From: JAJRPT01 sp965661945
GTDB taxonomy: Bacteria > Bacteroidota > Ignavibacteria > Kapaibacteriales > UBA2268
Assembly: GCA_965661945.1 (NCBI GenBank)
Contig: CBFIFP010000008.1
Span: 58,301 to 122,300, forward strand
Direction: 5' to 3'
DNA length: 64,000 bases
Part shown: piece after piece, positions 9,173 through 17,825 of the stretch
How positions within the stretch are numbered: the stretch's first letter is position 1
Layout of the letters: each line of letters starts with the position of its first letter
The notes under the pieces: generated by a model
What the model was told of the DNA's origin: nothing
Seen by the model: the letters and a program-made list of their open reading frames with translations, nothing else
Databases searched by the model: none
Translations under genes and position numbers: made by a program

Positions 9173-10447
9173 ATGGCAAATCATAAAAGCGAGTTATACT
9201 GTTCATTTTGTGGGCGTTCATCAAGAGAAGCAAGTTCTTTAATAGAAGGTCCAAATCAAGTTTTTATATGTAATCATTGTGTAGATAGTGCTGTTGAAAT
9301 TATAAAATCAAATAAAACAAATCCGGACTCTTTATCATTTGAAAATAATGGTAAATTGCAAACTCCATCACAGTTAAAAAATAAACTTGATGAGTATGTA
9401 ATTGGACAAGATTATGCAAAAAAAATACTATCTGTAGCTGTTTATAATCACTATAAAAGAATAAATAGCAATGAATTACTTGGAGATTTAAACGATGTAG
9501 AACTCGAGAAATCAAATATTCTCCTTTTAGGACCTACGGGTTCTGGAAAAACATTATTAGCTAAAACTCTTGCAAAAATATTAAATGTTCCTTTTGCAAT
9601 TGCAGACGCCACAACAATAACAGAATCTGGATATGTGGGCGATGATGTAGAGTCTGTACTATTAAATTTAGTCCAAAATGCTGACTATAATGAAAAGCTA
9701 GCAGAAAAGGGAATAGTCTATATTGATGAAATTGATAAAATTAGCAGAAAAAGCGAATCAAGCTCTATAACCCGAGATGTTTCTGGCGAGGGAGTTCAGC
9801 AGGCACTTCTTAAAATGTTAGAAGGTACAAGAGTAGGGATTCCTCCAAAAGGAGGTAGGAAACACCCTGAGCAATCACTCTTATATGTTGATACTTCTAA
9901 TATATTATTCATTTGTGGTGGCGCTTTTGTTGGCTTAGAAAAAGTAATAGCTCAAAGAATGAAAAGCACTACAATTGGTTTCAACACAACCGATGTTAAA
10001 GAACTTGAAATTAATACTCAACTATTAAGAAATGTAGAACCCGATGATTTAAATAAATACGGGTTTATTCCAGAGTTAGTAGGTCGTTTGCCAGTTCTTA
10101 CCTACCTTGATGAACTATCAGACGAGGCAATGCTTTCAGTATTAACTCAACCCAAAAATGCACTTGTAAAACAATATCAAAAACTATTTTTGATGGATAA
10201 AGTAGAACTTGATTTTGAAGAAGATGCATTACTTGCTATAGTAGAAAAAGCAAAATCACGTAAGACTGGCGCAAGAGGCTTACGTTCTATTACCGAAGAA
10301 ATAATGAACGAGATAATGTTTGAAATACCTGATAAAACAAACATTACAAAATGCTTAATCACCAAAGAAACTGTTACAGAAAAAAAACCTCCAAAGTTTG
10401 AATATAAAACAGAAAAACTCGAAAACAATTTAAAAAATCAAGCATAA
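9173..10447 (+). CDS. clpX: ClpX unfoldase subunit of the Clp protease
   Basis: 424 residues. It is a hexameric AAA+ unfoldase that recognises degrons and threads substrates into ClpP. Visible: an N-terminal C4 zinc finger (Cys10, Cys13, Cys33, Cys36), Walker A GPTGSGKT at 120-127, pore loop SGYVGDD, Walker B VYIDEIDK, the RKH-type loop GGRKHPEQ, and the ClpP-docking loop around IGF in TTIGFNT. A clear rho-independent terminator overlaps the stop, so the operon ends here. Confidence 0.97.
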   Translation: MANHKSELYCSFCGRSSREASSLIEGPNQVFICNHCVDSAVEIIKSNKTNPDSLSFENNGKLQTPSQLKNKLDEYVIGQDYAKKILSVAVYNHYKRINSNELLGDLNDVELEKSNILLLGPTGSGKTLLAKTLAKILNVPFAIADATTITESGYVGDDVESVLLNLVQNADYNEKLAEKGIVYIDEIDKISRKSESSSITRDVSGEGVQQALLKMLEGTRVGIPPKGGRKHPEQSLLYVDTSNILFICGGAFVGLEKVIAQRMKSTTIGFNTTDVKELEINTQLLRNVEPDDLNKYGFIPELVGRLPVLTYLDELSDEAMLSVLTQPKNALVKQYQKLFLMDKVELDFEEDALLAIVEKAKSRKTGARGLRSITEEIMNEIMFEIPDKTNITKCLITKETVTEKKPPKFEYKTEKLENNLKNQA

Positions 10448-10476
10448 AAGAGCAATAAATTATTGCTCTTTTTTTT
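10446..10476 (+). terminator. Rho-independent terminator of clpPX
   Basis: Stem AAAAGAGCAATA (10446-10457) pairs with TATTGCTCTTTT (10461-10472) around loop AAT, followed by more T to 10476. It overlaps the clpX stop codon. Confidence 0.9.
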
Positions 10477-10682
10477 AATTATAATTCTTTAAACGATAGA
10501 ATTATCTATTTTATTAAAATAATACACTATTTTACATATAATATGAATTATTATTCATTTTTCTTTGCGGTTGACTTTAAATATTCATAGTTTTTCAATT
10601 TTCAATTTTATATTTTGCAAAATAAGGATTTTTTTGGATTTATCAAGGGAAGGGTTTGGATTTTGTTTTTAAATTGTTTTTG

Positions 10683-10833
10683 GAATGACGTGGGCGTGGT
10701 TATGAACTGGATTCTTCGCTGGCGCTCTGAATGACCGAGGGGGTGGTGATGAACTGGATTCTTCGCTTCGCTCTGAATGACGTGGGCGTGTTTATGAACT
10801 GGATTCTTCGCTTCGCTCCGAATGACGAGGGGG
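10683..10833. repeat. Three imperfect tandem copies of a roughly 45-base unit between clpX and ychF
   Basis: The shared part, ATGAACTGGATTCTTCGCT followed by a short CG-rich stretch and GAATGAC, occurs at 10702-10735, 10749-10781 and 10794-10826. A leading partial copy lies at 10683-10699. The spacers are G-rich (CGTGGGCGTG or CGAGGGGG), ending in a run of eight G. This is much more GC-rich than its surroundings. The rest of the 460-base gap (10477-10682 and 10834-10907) is AT-rich and shows no gene. It looks like a dispersed intergenic repeat that has tandemly expanded. Confidence 0.8.
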
Positions 10834-10907
10834 GGGAAATTTTTAATTTTATATTGAGAGTAAAAAGAGTTAATTTTGTAGTTTATTTATTATTAATTTG
10901 AATTGTT

Positions 10908-12017
10908 ATGTCATTAAACTGCGGTATTGTTGGTCTTCCTAATGTGGGTAAGTCTAGTCTTTTTCAAGCGATTACTTCTGCTCCTGCTGAAGCTGCTAAT
11001 TATCCTTTTTGTACTATTGAGCCGAATGTGGGAGTTGTAGAGGTTCCAGATAAAAGATTACAAAAAATTACTGATTTTATTAAACCTCAAAAAACTATTC
11101 CAACTATTGTTGAGTTTGTTGATATTGCGGGTTTGGTAAGGGGTGCTTCTAAGGGTGAGGGCTTGGGTAATAAGTTTTTGGGAAATATTAGGCAGGTTGG
11201 TGCGATTATTCATGTTGTGAGATGTTTTGATGATGATAATATTGTACATGTTGAGGGTAGTATAAATCCTGAGCGTGATATTGATACGATAGAAACTGAG
11301 CTAGCTTATGCTGATTATGAGACTGTTTTGTCTAGAAAGGAAAAGAATTTGAAGTATTTGAAGTCTCAAGATAAGAAGGCGGCAGAGAAAGCTAAGGCGC
11401 AACAACCTGTTCTAGAGCGTTTGGAGGAGATTTTGGGTTCTGGAAAACCTGGTAGGTTGCTTAATCTAGATGAGGATGAGTTGGAGTTGGCTAGAGATTT
11501 GCATTTGATTACTTTGAAGAAGCAGGTTTATTGCTGTAATGTTGATGAGAATAGTATTAATGATGATAATGATTATGTGAAAAAGGTTAAGGAAGTTGCT
11601 AAGAGTAATGGCTCGGAGGTTGTTGTGATTTCTGCACAGATGGAGGCGGAGATTTCTAAGTTGGATACGAAAGAGGAGAAGGCGGAGTTTTTGAATGATT
11701 TGGGATTGGAGGAATCTGGCTTGGATAAGTTGATTAGGAAGGGTTATGATATTTTGAATTTGAAGACTTATTTTACTGCTGGAGAGAAAGAGGTAAGGGC
11801 TTGGACTTTTAAAGAGGGTTTTACTGCTCCTCAGGCGGCTGGTGTTATTCATACTGATTTTGAGAAGGGTTTTATTAAGGCAGAGGTATATCATTGTGAG
11901 GACTTGTTTAAGCTGGGGTCTGAGAGTGCAATTAAGGAAGCTGGTAAGCTAAAAATTGAGGGTAAGGAATATATTGTTAAAGATGGTGATGTGTGTCATT
12001 TTAGGTTTAATGTTTAA
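10908..12017 (+). CDS. ychF: Ribosome-binding ATPase YchF (Obg-like)
   Basis: 369 residues, family length. YchF/OLA1 is a TRAFAC P-loop protein that binds ribosomes and hydrolyses ATP rather than GTP. Visible: P-loop GLPNVGKS at 9-16, G2/G3 region (YPFCTIEPNVGVV; DIAGLVRGASKGEGLGNKFL), G4 position CNVDE in place of the NKxD of true GTPases (the family hallmark behind ATP use), a coiled-coil insert near 130-165, and a C-terminal TGS-like domain (NLKTYFTAGEKEVRAWTF ... GFIKAEV). Its stop overlaps the next start (TAATG), so translation of anmK is probably coupled. Codons are richer in G and T than in clpPX upstream. Confidence 0.96.
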   Translation: MSLNCGIVGLPNVGKSSLFQAITSAPAEAANYPFCTIEPNVGVVEVPDKRLQKITDFIKPQKTIPTIVEFVDIAGLVRGASKGEGLGNKFLGNIRQVGAIIHVVRCFDDDNIVHVEGSINPERDIDTIETELAYADYETVLSRKEKNLKYLKSQDKKAAEKAKAQQPVLERLEEILGSGKPGRLLNLDEDELELARDLHLITLKKQVYCCNVDENSINDDNDYVKKVKEVAKSNGSEVVVISAQMEAEISKLDTKEEKAEFLNDLGLEESGLDKLIRKGYDILNLKTYFTAGEKEVRAWTFKEGFTAPQAAGVIHTDFEKGFIKAEVYHCEDLFKLGSESAIKEAGKLKIEGKEYIVKDGDVCHFRFNV

Positions 12018-13195
12018 TGGCTGATATTGTTAATAGCAAGGTATGGTTATCGAAACCGAAGTTTATTTGTGGTGTTATGACTGGCACTTCATTGGATTCG
12101 ATTGATATTGCTTTTGTGAAGTTTGAAATTGGTAAAAGAGGTGAGCATAGCTTTAGGTTTTATGATGGTAAAGAGTATAAGTTACCAAGGGATTATGCTC
12201 GTAGTATTTTAAAATTGATTAATAAAAATACTAGTGTTTCTTACTTTTCTGCTTTGAATACTGCTTATTCGCATTTGATTGCTAATACTGTTGAAAAGGC
12301 AATTAAAGATTTGTCGATTAAAGATGAGATTGATGCTGTTGCGATTCATGGGCAAACAGTCTGGCATAATCCGACGAAAGATAATTTATTTGATGTTGAT
12401 TTTGCTCATACTTGTCAGTTGGGTTCGGGTTCAATTATATCAAATTTATTGGAAATTCCTGTTGTTTATGATTTTCGTTCTGCTGATGTTGCTTTGGGAG
12501 GCAATGGTGCGCCACTTATGCCGATTTTTGATTATAATTTCTTAAAGAGTGATTCAGAAGATGTTATTTTATTAAATATTGGCGGGATTTCAAATATTAC
12601 TTTTATTCCAAAAAATTCGAGTGATGATAATATTTTGGGCTTTGATACTGGTGCTGGTAATATTTTAATTAACTCTATTTCAAAAAAGTTATTTAAAAAA
12701 GATTTTGATAAAAATGGGGATTTTGCTAAGCAAGGTAAAGTTAATAAAGATTTGCTTGAGTTTTTGTTAGATGATGATTTTTATTCTAAACAGCCACCAA
12801 AATCTACTGGTAGAGAAAAGTATGATGATAAGTTTGTCAAAGAGATTTTGGATTTTCAAGTGAAAAATAATATTTCTGATAGTGATGTTATTAAAACTGT
12901 AACTTGCTTGTCTGCTAAAACTATTGCATTGAATATTAAGAATTTTACTACTGCTAATCCTAAAATTATTGTTTCTGGTGGTGGTAGGAAAAATAAAGAG
13001 TTGATGTATCTTCTAAAAAGCGAACTATCAGATTATAAAATACAAGATATTGATTCTATAGGTATTAATGGCGATTTGAAGGAAGCAATTGGCTTTGCCT
13101 ATATTGGCTGGCGAACAATTGGTGGAATGTATGGAAACCTACCTTCAGTTACTGGTGCAACAAGAAAAACAAGATTAGGAAGTATTGCTTTTTAA
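12017..13195 (+). CDS. anmK: Anhydro-N-acetylmuramic acid kinase
   Basis: 392 residues. AnmK phosphorylates and hydrates 1,6-anhydro-MurNAc released in peptidoglycan turnover to MurNAc-6-P. Visible: the family signature GVMTGTSLDSID at 19-30, AIHGQTVWHNP, the catalytic-Asp region DFRSADVALGGNGAPLMP, and sugar-kinase phosphate loops (LLNIGGISN; FDTGAGN). It starts in the TAATG overlap with ychF. No murQ or permease is next to it, so the rest of the recycling route must lie elsewhere. Confidence 0.94.
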   Translation: MADIVNSKVWLSKPKFICGVMTGTSLDSIDIAFVKFEIGKRGEHSFRFYDGKEYKLPRDYARSILKLINKNTSVSYFSALNTAYSHLIANTVEKAIKDLSIKDEIDAVAIHGQTVWHNPTKDNLFDVDFAHTCQLGSGSIISNLLEIPVVYDFRSADVALGGNGAPLMPIFDYNFLKSDSEDVILLNIGGISNITFIPKNSSDDNILGFDTGAGNILINSISKKLFKKDFDKNGDFAKQGKVNKDLLEFLLDDDFYSKQPPKSTGREKYDDKFVKEILDFQVKNNISDSDVIKTVTCLSAKTIALNIKNFTTANPKIIVSGGGRKNKELMYLLKSELSDYKIQDIDSIGINGDLKEAIGFAYIGWRTIGGMYGNLPSVTGATRKTRLGSIAF

Positions 13196-13232
13196 AGATA
13201 TTGAGTTAGATTATTTTCAAAATTTTAATAAC

Positions 13233-13256
13233 AACAAGGGGTTGCAACCCCTTGTT
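13233..13256. terminator. Bidirectional palindromic terminator between anmK and the protease gene
   Basis: A perfect 24-base palindrome, AACAAGGGGTTG followed by CAACCCCTTGTT, sits between two convergent genes. T (plus) or A (minus) residues follow it. It can serve both transcripts. Confidence 0.7.
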
Positions 13257-13266
13257 TAATTTGCTT

Positions 13267-15237
13267 TTACTTCAAATATACTAACTTCTCGGAATGCATC
13301 GAACTGCCTATTCGCAGAACGCATAAATACACGCCGTTGCTTAAGTTATTTGCTTCTAAGTCGTATTGATATTTGCCAGGGGCTAACTCTTTGTCTTTGA
13401 ATATTGTTATAACTTCATTGCCAAGATTATCCATTAATGTTAGCGAACATACACTTTTTTCTCCAATTTCAACAGTAGCTATTGTGTTGCCAGATGTTGG
13501 GTTAGGGGATAGGGTGAGTTTGGAGTTAAGAATCAATGGCTTTTCATCAAATTCAGCAAAAACATTTTTAGGATATGATGAACAAACATTTGGATCGTGT
13601 TCTGACCATTTTTTACTTAATTCAATTTGAACATCACAATCAGGTTGTTGAATAAATGCTCGGAACTCTGAACCTGCTTTTATATAAGTACAAGGTTTTA
13701 TAACAACTTCACGTCCTGCTTGCAATGTAAAATCACCCCCTGAATGGACTTTAAAAGATGCAATCTGACTACTACCTATTACATAATCAGAATGCCCATA
13801 ATAATGGAATGTTTGTCCATTATTTACATTCAAACCTAAACTTAAATTCTGAGTATAAATACCATCTAAAACTTCAACTTCTGTATCATCAGGGTCTAAC
13901 CAATCCTTTAATCTTGTTGTTGATGTACCTCCACCTTCCCAAGATAATGAAAGTTTACCAAAAATTGTTCTTTTATCTGGATGACAAGGGGCTAGAAAAG
14001 GCGGAGGTTGACCAAGATTTTGTCCAATAATTTTAAAATTATCATCATAAAGTGGACAACCCGAAGAACCACCTTCAGTAGTACCGCTATCCCAGTCAAC
14101 ATCCCAAAAGTAAGTTGAATAAGTAGAAGGTGAAGAATTTCTTTGTGATATTTTCATATAATCTCCAGCTGGATGATGTAAAGCTGTTACATTATTTGGT
14201 GTATCACCACTTATATCCCAACCACTATAATTAACATCTAAAAATTGGTTACTTTCTCCAGGTTCAGGTTGTTCTAATAATTTAATTAACGCAAAATCTG
14301 TTGATACCCAAGCTGAAATAAATTCACTACCATAATAAGTGTATTTGTATTGAGTACCTGAACTACAACCTAATAGAAAATACTGAAATTCAAAAACTGA
14401 ATATGCTAACATATTTTTTTCATCTTCAGAAATAATGCCATTTTGATAATCAACTCCTATTCCTATATCTAGACAATGAAAGGCCGTTAGAAAGTATGGA
14501 GTATAATCCATTCTAACATTATTAATTAGCGAACCTGAATAACTTGAACCAAAAATTATAACCTTAGCTACGCTATATTTTTCTTTACAATAAACATCAC
14601 CTTCTGAGCAAGATACATTTCTATTACATGAAGAACTTGATAATAATTTTGTTTTATTTTTTGAAGGTAATATTTCTTCACTAATTTCTTTATAACCTAA
14701 AGTAACAAATTTCAAAATTAAACCAGTTTCATAATTTTCATTTTTACTAAATATCTCAATGACAACTTCATTTCCATTAATTATTCCACTTGAAAATAAA
14801 CTGAATTTTTGAATATTTCTGGAGAATGTATTGATTTCTTCGTCCTTTGCAAAAATATTTAAAATTATATTTTCATTTGAAGAATTGTCAAATGAAAGGT
14901 TGAAACAAGTTGCGTTGGTACATTTTAATTTTAGACGATAAATTGTGCCAAAACCTTTAATTCTTTCTATAGTTGAAATACTTTTTAGTTCAATTTTTTC
15001 TTCTTTAGTAATTCCAAACCTAAAAGGTTTGATTAAACCGTCAGAATCATTTAAAAAATCCTCTTCTACTAGTTTATTTAAGTCAAGATTGTCAAACTCT
15101 TTTTTACTTATTTCATCAATTGTTTTCAAGATTGTTTTTAAACTGTCATTTTTAGAAAATGGTTTTTCTATTACAGTTTTTGAATTAAGAAAACTTAAAC
15201 TAAATAGAAAAAAAGTTAAATAAAAGATTTTATTCAT
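13267..15237 (-). CDS. Secreted lysyl-endopeptidase-like (S1) serine protease with T9SS sorting domain
   Basis: 656 residues. Signal peptide (MNKIFYLTFFLFSLSFLNS) and a pro-region to about 210 with no clear relatives, then a trypsin-fold domain. The catalytic triad is visible as His254 in LTAFHC, Asp314 in STDFALIKL and Ser392 in GGSSGCPLYD. This arrangement, with the nearby HHPAGDYMKIS segment, resembles Achromobacter lysyl endopeptidase. After it come a beta domain (GQTFHYYGHSDYVIGS; a pattern seen in adhesin-like linkers) and a C-terminal Por sorting domain (SPNPTSGNTIATVEI ... LSNGVYLCVLRIG). It is likely exported by T9SS. It is last gene of the operon begun near 17.4 kb, 7 bases after the lipoprotein. 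Lys specificity is inferred only. Confidence 0.8.
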   Translation of the reverse strand: MNKIFYLTFFLFSLSFLNSKTVIEKPFSKNDSLKTILKTIDEISKKEFDNLDLNKLVEEDFLNDSDGLIKPFRFGITKEEKIELKSISTIERIKGFGTIYRLKLKCTNATCFNLSFDNSSNENIILNIFAKDEEINTFSRNIQKFSLFSSGIINGNEVVIEIFSKNENYETGLILKFVTLGYKEISEEILPSKNKTKLLSSSSCNRNVSCSEGDVYCKEKYSVAKVIIFGSSYSGSLINNVRMDYTPYFLTAFHCLDIGIGVDYQNGIISEDEKNMLAYSVFEFQYFLLGCSSGTQYKYTYYGSEFISAWVSTDFALIKLLEQPEPGESNQFLDVNYSGWDISGDTPNNVTALHHPAGDYMKISQRNSSPSTYSTYFWDVDWDSGTTEGGSSGCPLYDDNFKIIGQNLGQPPPFLAPCHPDKRTIFGKLSLSWEGGGTSTTRLKDWLDPDDTEVEVLDGIYTQNLSLGLNVNNGQTFHYYGHSDYVIGSSQIASFKVHSGGDFTLQAGREVVIKPCTYIKAGSEFRAFIQQPDCDVQIELSKKWSEHDPNVCSSYPKNVFAEFDEKPLILNSKLTLSPNPTSGNTIATVEIGEKSVCSLTLMDNLGNEVITIFKDKELAPGKYQYDLEANNLSNGVYLCVLRIGSSMHSEKLVYLK

Positions 15238-15244
15238 AGTTTAT

Positions 15245-15781
15245 TTACTCCTTAGAATTTGAATTATAGATTAATTCTAATTCATTTGAAAATGAATCAG
15301 TACTTTTTTTAATCCATTTTCTATACATAAATGCAAGTTCATTTCTAGATTGAGTAGTATCATATTCAGCTTCACAATAAACTGTTATTTTCTTTTCATT
15401 AGAGTTGTAGAATACTTTCATTTGAAAATAATCATATTCTTCCAAAGGATAATCAATAAATGAAACACCAATAACCTCTTCTTCATCAAAATTTATTTCA
15501 GGCAAAGTATTAAAAGTGCAACTTGAATTATCATAGAAAAAATTACTTAAATCTTGATAATCCTCATCATTTTGAAAGTAATACTTTTCTTCGAGGTCTT
15601 GAACTTTTAAACATGGAATTTCAAGCAATTCATAGTCTGTAACTTCAACCCAATTTGTGTCATTTTCTAAATCTTCTAAGGTATATTGAGTTTCGCTCAT
15701 AGGTCCAGCCGCTCCTTCATCTTTGCAAGCAAAAATGAAGATTGTAAGCATTGCTAATATTAATAGATTTTTCATTTTCAT
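15245..15781 (-). CDS. Hypothetical lipoprotein in protease operon
   Basis: 178 residues with a lipoprotein signal: charged start, hydrophobic core and lipobox FIFAC with Cys19. The mature part is acidic and rich in Glu, Asp and Tyr, with no domain I recognise. The start at 15781 overlaps the previous stop (ATGA). A GGAG in the end of the upstream gene is better spaced for the second Met at 15775, so either start is possible. Its position between a surface protein and a secreted protease suggests a shared envelope job, but nothing in the sequence says what. Confidence 0.7.
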   Translation of the reverse strand: MKMKNLLILAMLTIFIFACKDEGAAGPMSETQYTLEDLENDTNWVEVTDYELLEIPCLKVQDLEEKYYFQNDEDYQDLSNFFYDNSSCTFNTLPEINFDEEEVIGVSFIDYPLEEYDYFQMKVFYNSNEKKITVYCEAEYDTTQSRNELAFMYRKWIKKSTDSFSNELELIYNSNSKE

Positions 15782-17310
15782 TCTCCTTTGAGTTTGTTAA
15801 CTTCTGCTTGAAGTTTTTCATTTTCTTTTTTCAGTTCAATCATATAAAGTGTAAGTTCTTCAATTTTTTCAAGCATTTTCACTTGCATATCATTTACACT
15901 ATATCCGTTTTCTAAAACTTCTGCTTCTGAAGGAATACCTGGCAGATGACCAAGTTCTTTAATTTTGACTTCAAGTTCAGAAAGAGGAGTTAATTTATAA
16001 TTAGGTAAGAAAACATGATCAGCCCAGTTGGTTTCAGTAACAATTATTTCTTTAGCTACAATTTTACCTTCAACTGCAAGCAAATAATCAGAATGAGTGC
16101 CAGTAAGAGCGGATGCCTCTAGTGCATTTTCATCACCTTCTGCATTAATTCTCATATTACCAATAATATGTAAATTATCCATTGGAGTATTAGTCATAAT
16201 CCCTACTTTACCATTTCTTGTAAATGATACTTTAGTTTCTAAAACATCATTTTGTAAACCTTCAGAAATATCAAGGCAGTACTGTTTAGCATTAAAATTT
16301 AACGCACCATAAACAACTTTTGTAATATCATTTGGATTCCAATTACCGGTTTCCCCTTCTATTTGCCAATGATAAATTTCTTTATTACTATTAGTACCAC
16401 AATCAGCGCCTCCAGTAGCCGTAATTAAATTTAAAGATGGAATATTAGAATTACTTTGATGAACAATTCTTGGATAACTTGCTTCATTATATATAGGGTC
16501 AAGAGGACCCCAAGTTGCAAAATTAACATCAAAAAGCCCAAGTGGATGTTTAGTTTTTATTCCAACTGTTCCATATTTAGTAACTCTCATTCTTTCCGTG
16601 TTATGAGTTTTAAAGATTAAATCTTGCCAATTTATTGGTCCTAAGAAATTATACACATCATCTACATTTTCATTTCCGTCAAGTTTCCAGAAACAAACAT
16701 TATCGCAATCTTCACCGCTTGTAGGATTAGTGAATAATTGATTATGAAGTGGACCTGGAGGAATATTATAAACAAATTGCATTGGAGTTCCACAAGGTGA
16801 AACTGTTCCGCAGGGCTGTGGGTCCATATAATTTGGCGTAAATGTATGCGAACCAACTAATGTTGTAAATTGTCCATGACCTGTTAAATTATATTCCACT
16901 TTATCACAATATGTTGACGAACAAAATTCTATAACACCTTCCATATCTGCTTCTTTTAAACAAGGTGTTGTCACAAAAGATATTTTTGTTGTATCATAGT
17001 AATTTGTAGGACTAAAAACACTAAAGTAACTGTATAATAGATATTTTAAAGATTGGTGATAAATATTTGCTGAACTAATTGTATCACATTCGGGGTTTAA
17101 TTTTTCAATACTTGAAATTCTTAGTTCTCTATAAGTTTCAGTATAATCTTCACACTCTCTGTAATCAAAGTTTATCATAAATGAACAATCTTGAATATTG
17201 AACGTAGAAGACAACTCAGATGACCATGTTGTTGACGAACAATCGCCACAATCTTGTGCAATTATTATTTTTGGGCTGGCAAATATCATAATATTAACTA
17301 TTATAGCCAT
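15778..17310 (-). CDS. Secreted surface protein with C-terminal coiled-coil tail (fibre/chaperone-tail type); probably phase variable
   Basis: 510 residues from the ATG at 17310. A Cys-rich N-terminal part (DCGDCSSTT ... CSFMINFDYRECEDY) is followed by beta-rich repeats around residues 230-400. The tail motif NWADHVFLPNYKLTPLSELE ... HLPGIPSEAEV and a terminal coiled coil (MLEKIEELTLYMIELKKENE) are common at the end of large Bacteroidota secreted proteins and recall fibre tail chaperone regions. The 17310 ATG has no Shine-Dalgarno and gives a signal peptide without its basic N-region. A much better start (AAGGAGGT then ATG at 17438) lies upstream but is out of frame across a (GTAT)9 tract. 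With 7 or 10 repeats it would be in frame. First gene of the operon with the lipoprotein and protease. Confidence 0.75.
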   Translation of the reverse strand: MAIIVNIMIFASPKIIIAQDCGDCSSTTWSSELSSTFNIQDCSFMINFDYRECEDYTETYRELRISSIEKLNPECDTISSANIYHQSLKYLLYSYFSVFSPTNYYDTTKISFVTTPCLKEADMEGVIEFCSSTYCDKVEYNLTGHGQFTTLVGSHTFTPNYMDPQPCGTVSPCGTPMQFVYNIPPGPLHNQLFTNPTSGEDCDNVCFWKLDGNENVDDVYNFLGPINWQDLIFKTHNTERMRVTKYGTVGIKTKHPLGLFDVNFATWGPLDPIYNEASYPRIVHQSNSNIPSLNLITATGGADCGTNSNKEIYHWQIEGETGNWNPNDITKVVYGALNFNAKQYCLDISEGLQNDVLETKVSFTRNGKVGIMTNTPMDNLHIIGNMRINAEGDENALEASALTGTHSDYLLAVEGKIVAKEIIVTETNWADHVFLPNYKLTPLSELEVKIKELGHLPGIPSEAEVLENGYSVNDMQVKMLEKIEELTLYMIELKKENEKLQAEVNKLKGE

Positions 17311-17324
17311 AAGCAGACTGGATT

Positions 17325-17438
<114 letters not shown>

Positions 17439-17442
17439 AAGA

Positions 17443-17450
17443 ACCTCCTT
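17443..17450 (-). promoter_or_regulatory. Strong ribosome binding site for the 17438 start
   Basis: AAGGAGGT, four bases before the ATG at 17438. It is among the best Shine-Dalgarno matches in the window and decides in favour of 17438 over 17310 as the evolved start. Confidence 0.8.
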
Positions 17451-17825
17451 CAATTAATTTTTTAATTTTTTTTATGTCATTTTACCTAATTTTAAAATTG
17501 TTATTCAAAATTTTACCTAACCATTCCATCTAATCACTTCTAACTCTAATCAAATCACTTCAAATTTTATGTAAATTTCTTCATTTGAATTTTGAATAGG
17601 TCGAAATTAATAATAATAATTTATATAACCAAATTTATTTTTAAATTCTAATGATTTTCTAATAATTTCTGGATATTTCTCTTCGCTCAATTTGACAGGA
17701 ATTTCTATGTTCTTAATTTCCTAATGTTTTGACTCGTATTTTCTTTAACATAATTTCCATAAATATAAATAAATCTAAATTTTTTTCTTAAATTGTGTTT
17801 TTTTTAAAACAAAATATCATAATAA
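17451..17825. other. AT-rich divergent intergenic region
   Basis: About 375 bases between the minus-strand exoprotein operon and the plus-strand DUF6029 gene. It holds no supportable gene, hairpin or clear operator. Both promoters must lie here. Confidence 0.4.

Noticed and set aside
10683..10833. CRISPR array
   Set aside because: Only three imperfect units with short, similar G-rich spacers and no cas genes.
11466..11894. 142-residue minus-strand frame inside ychF
   Set aside because: Antisense of a certain gene. Its low-complexity Leu/Ser/Ile/Asn composition is explained by the ychF codon bias.
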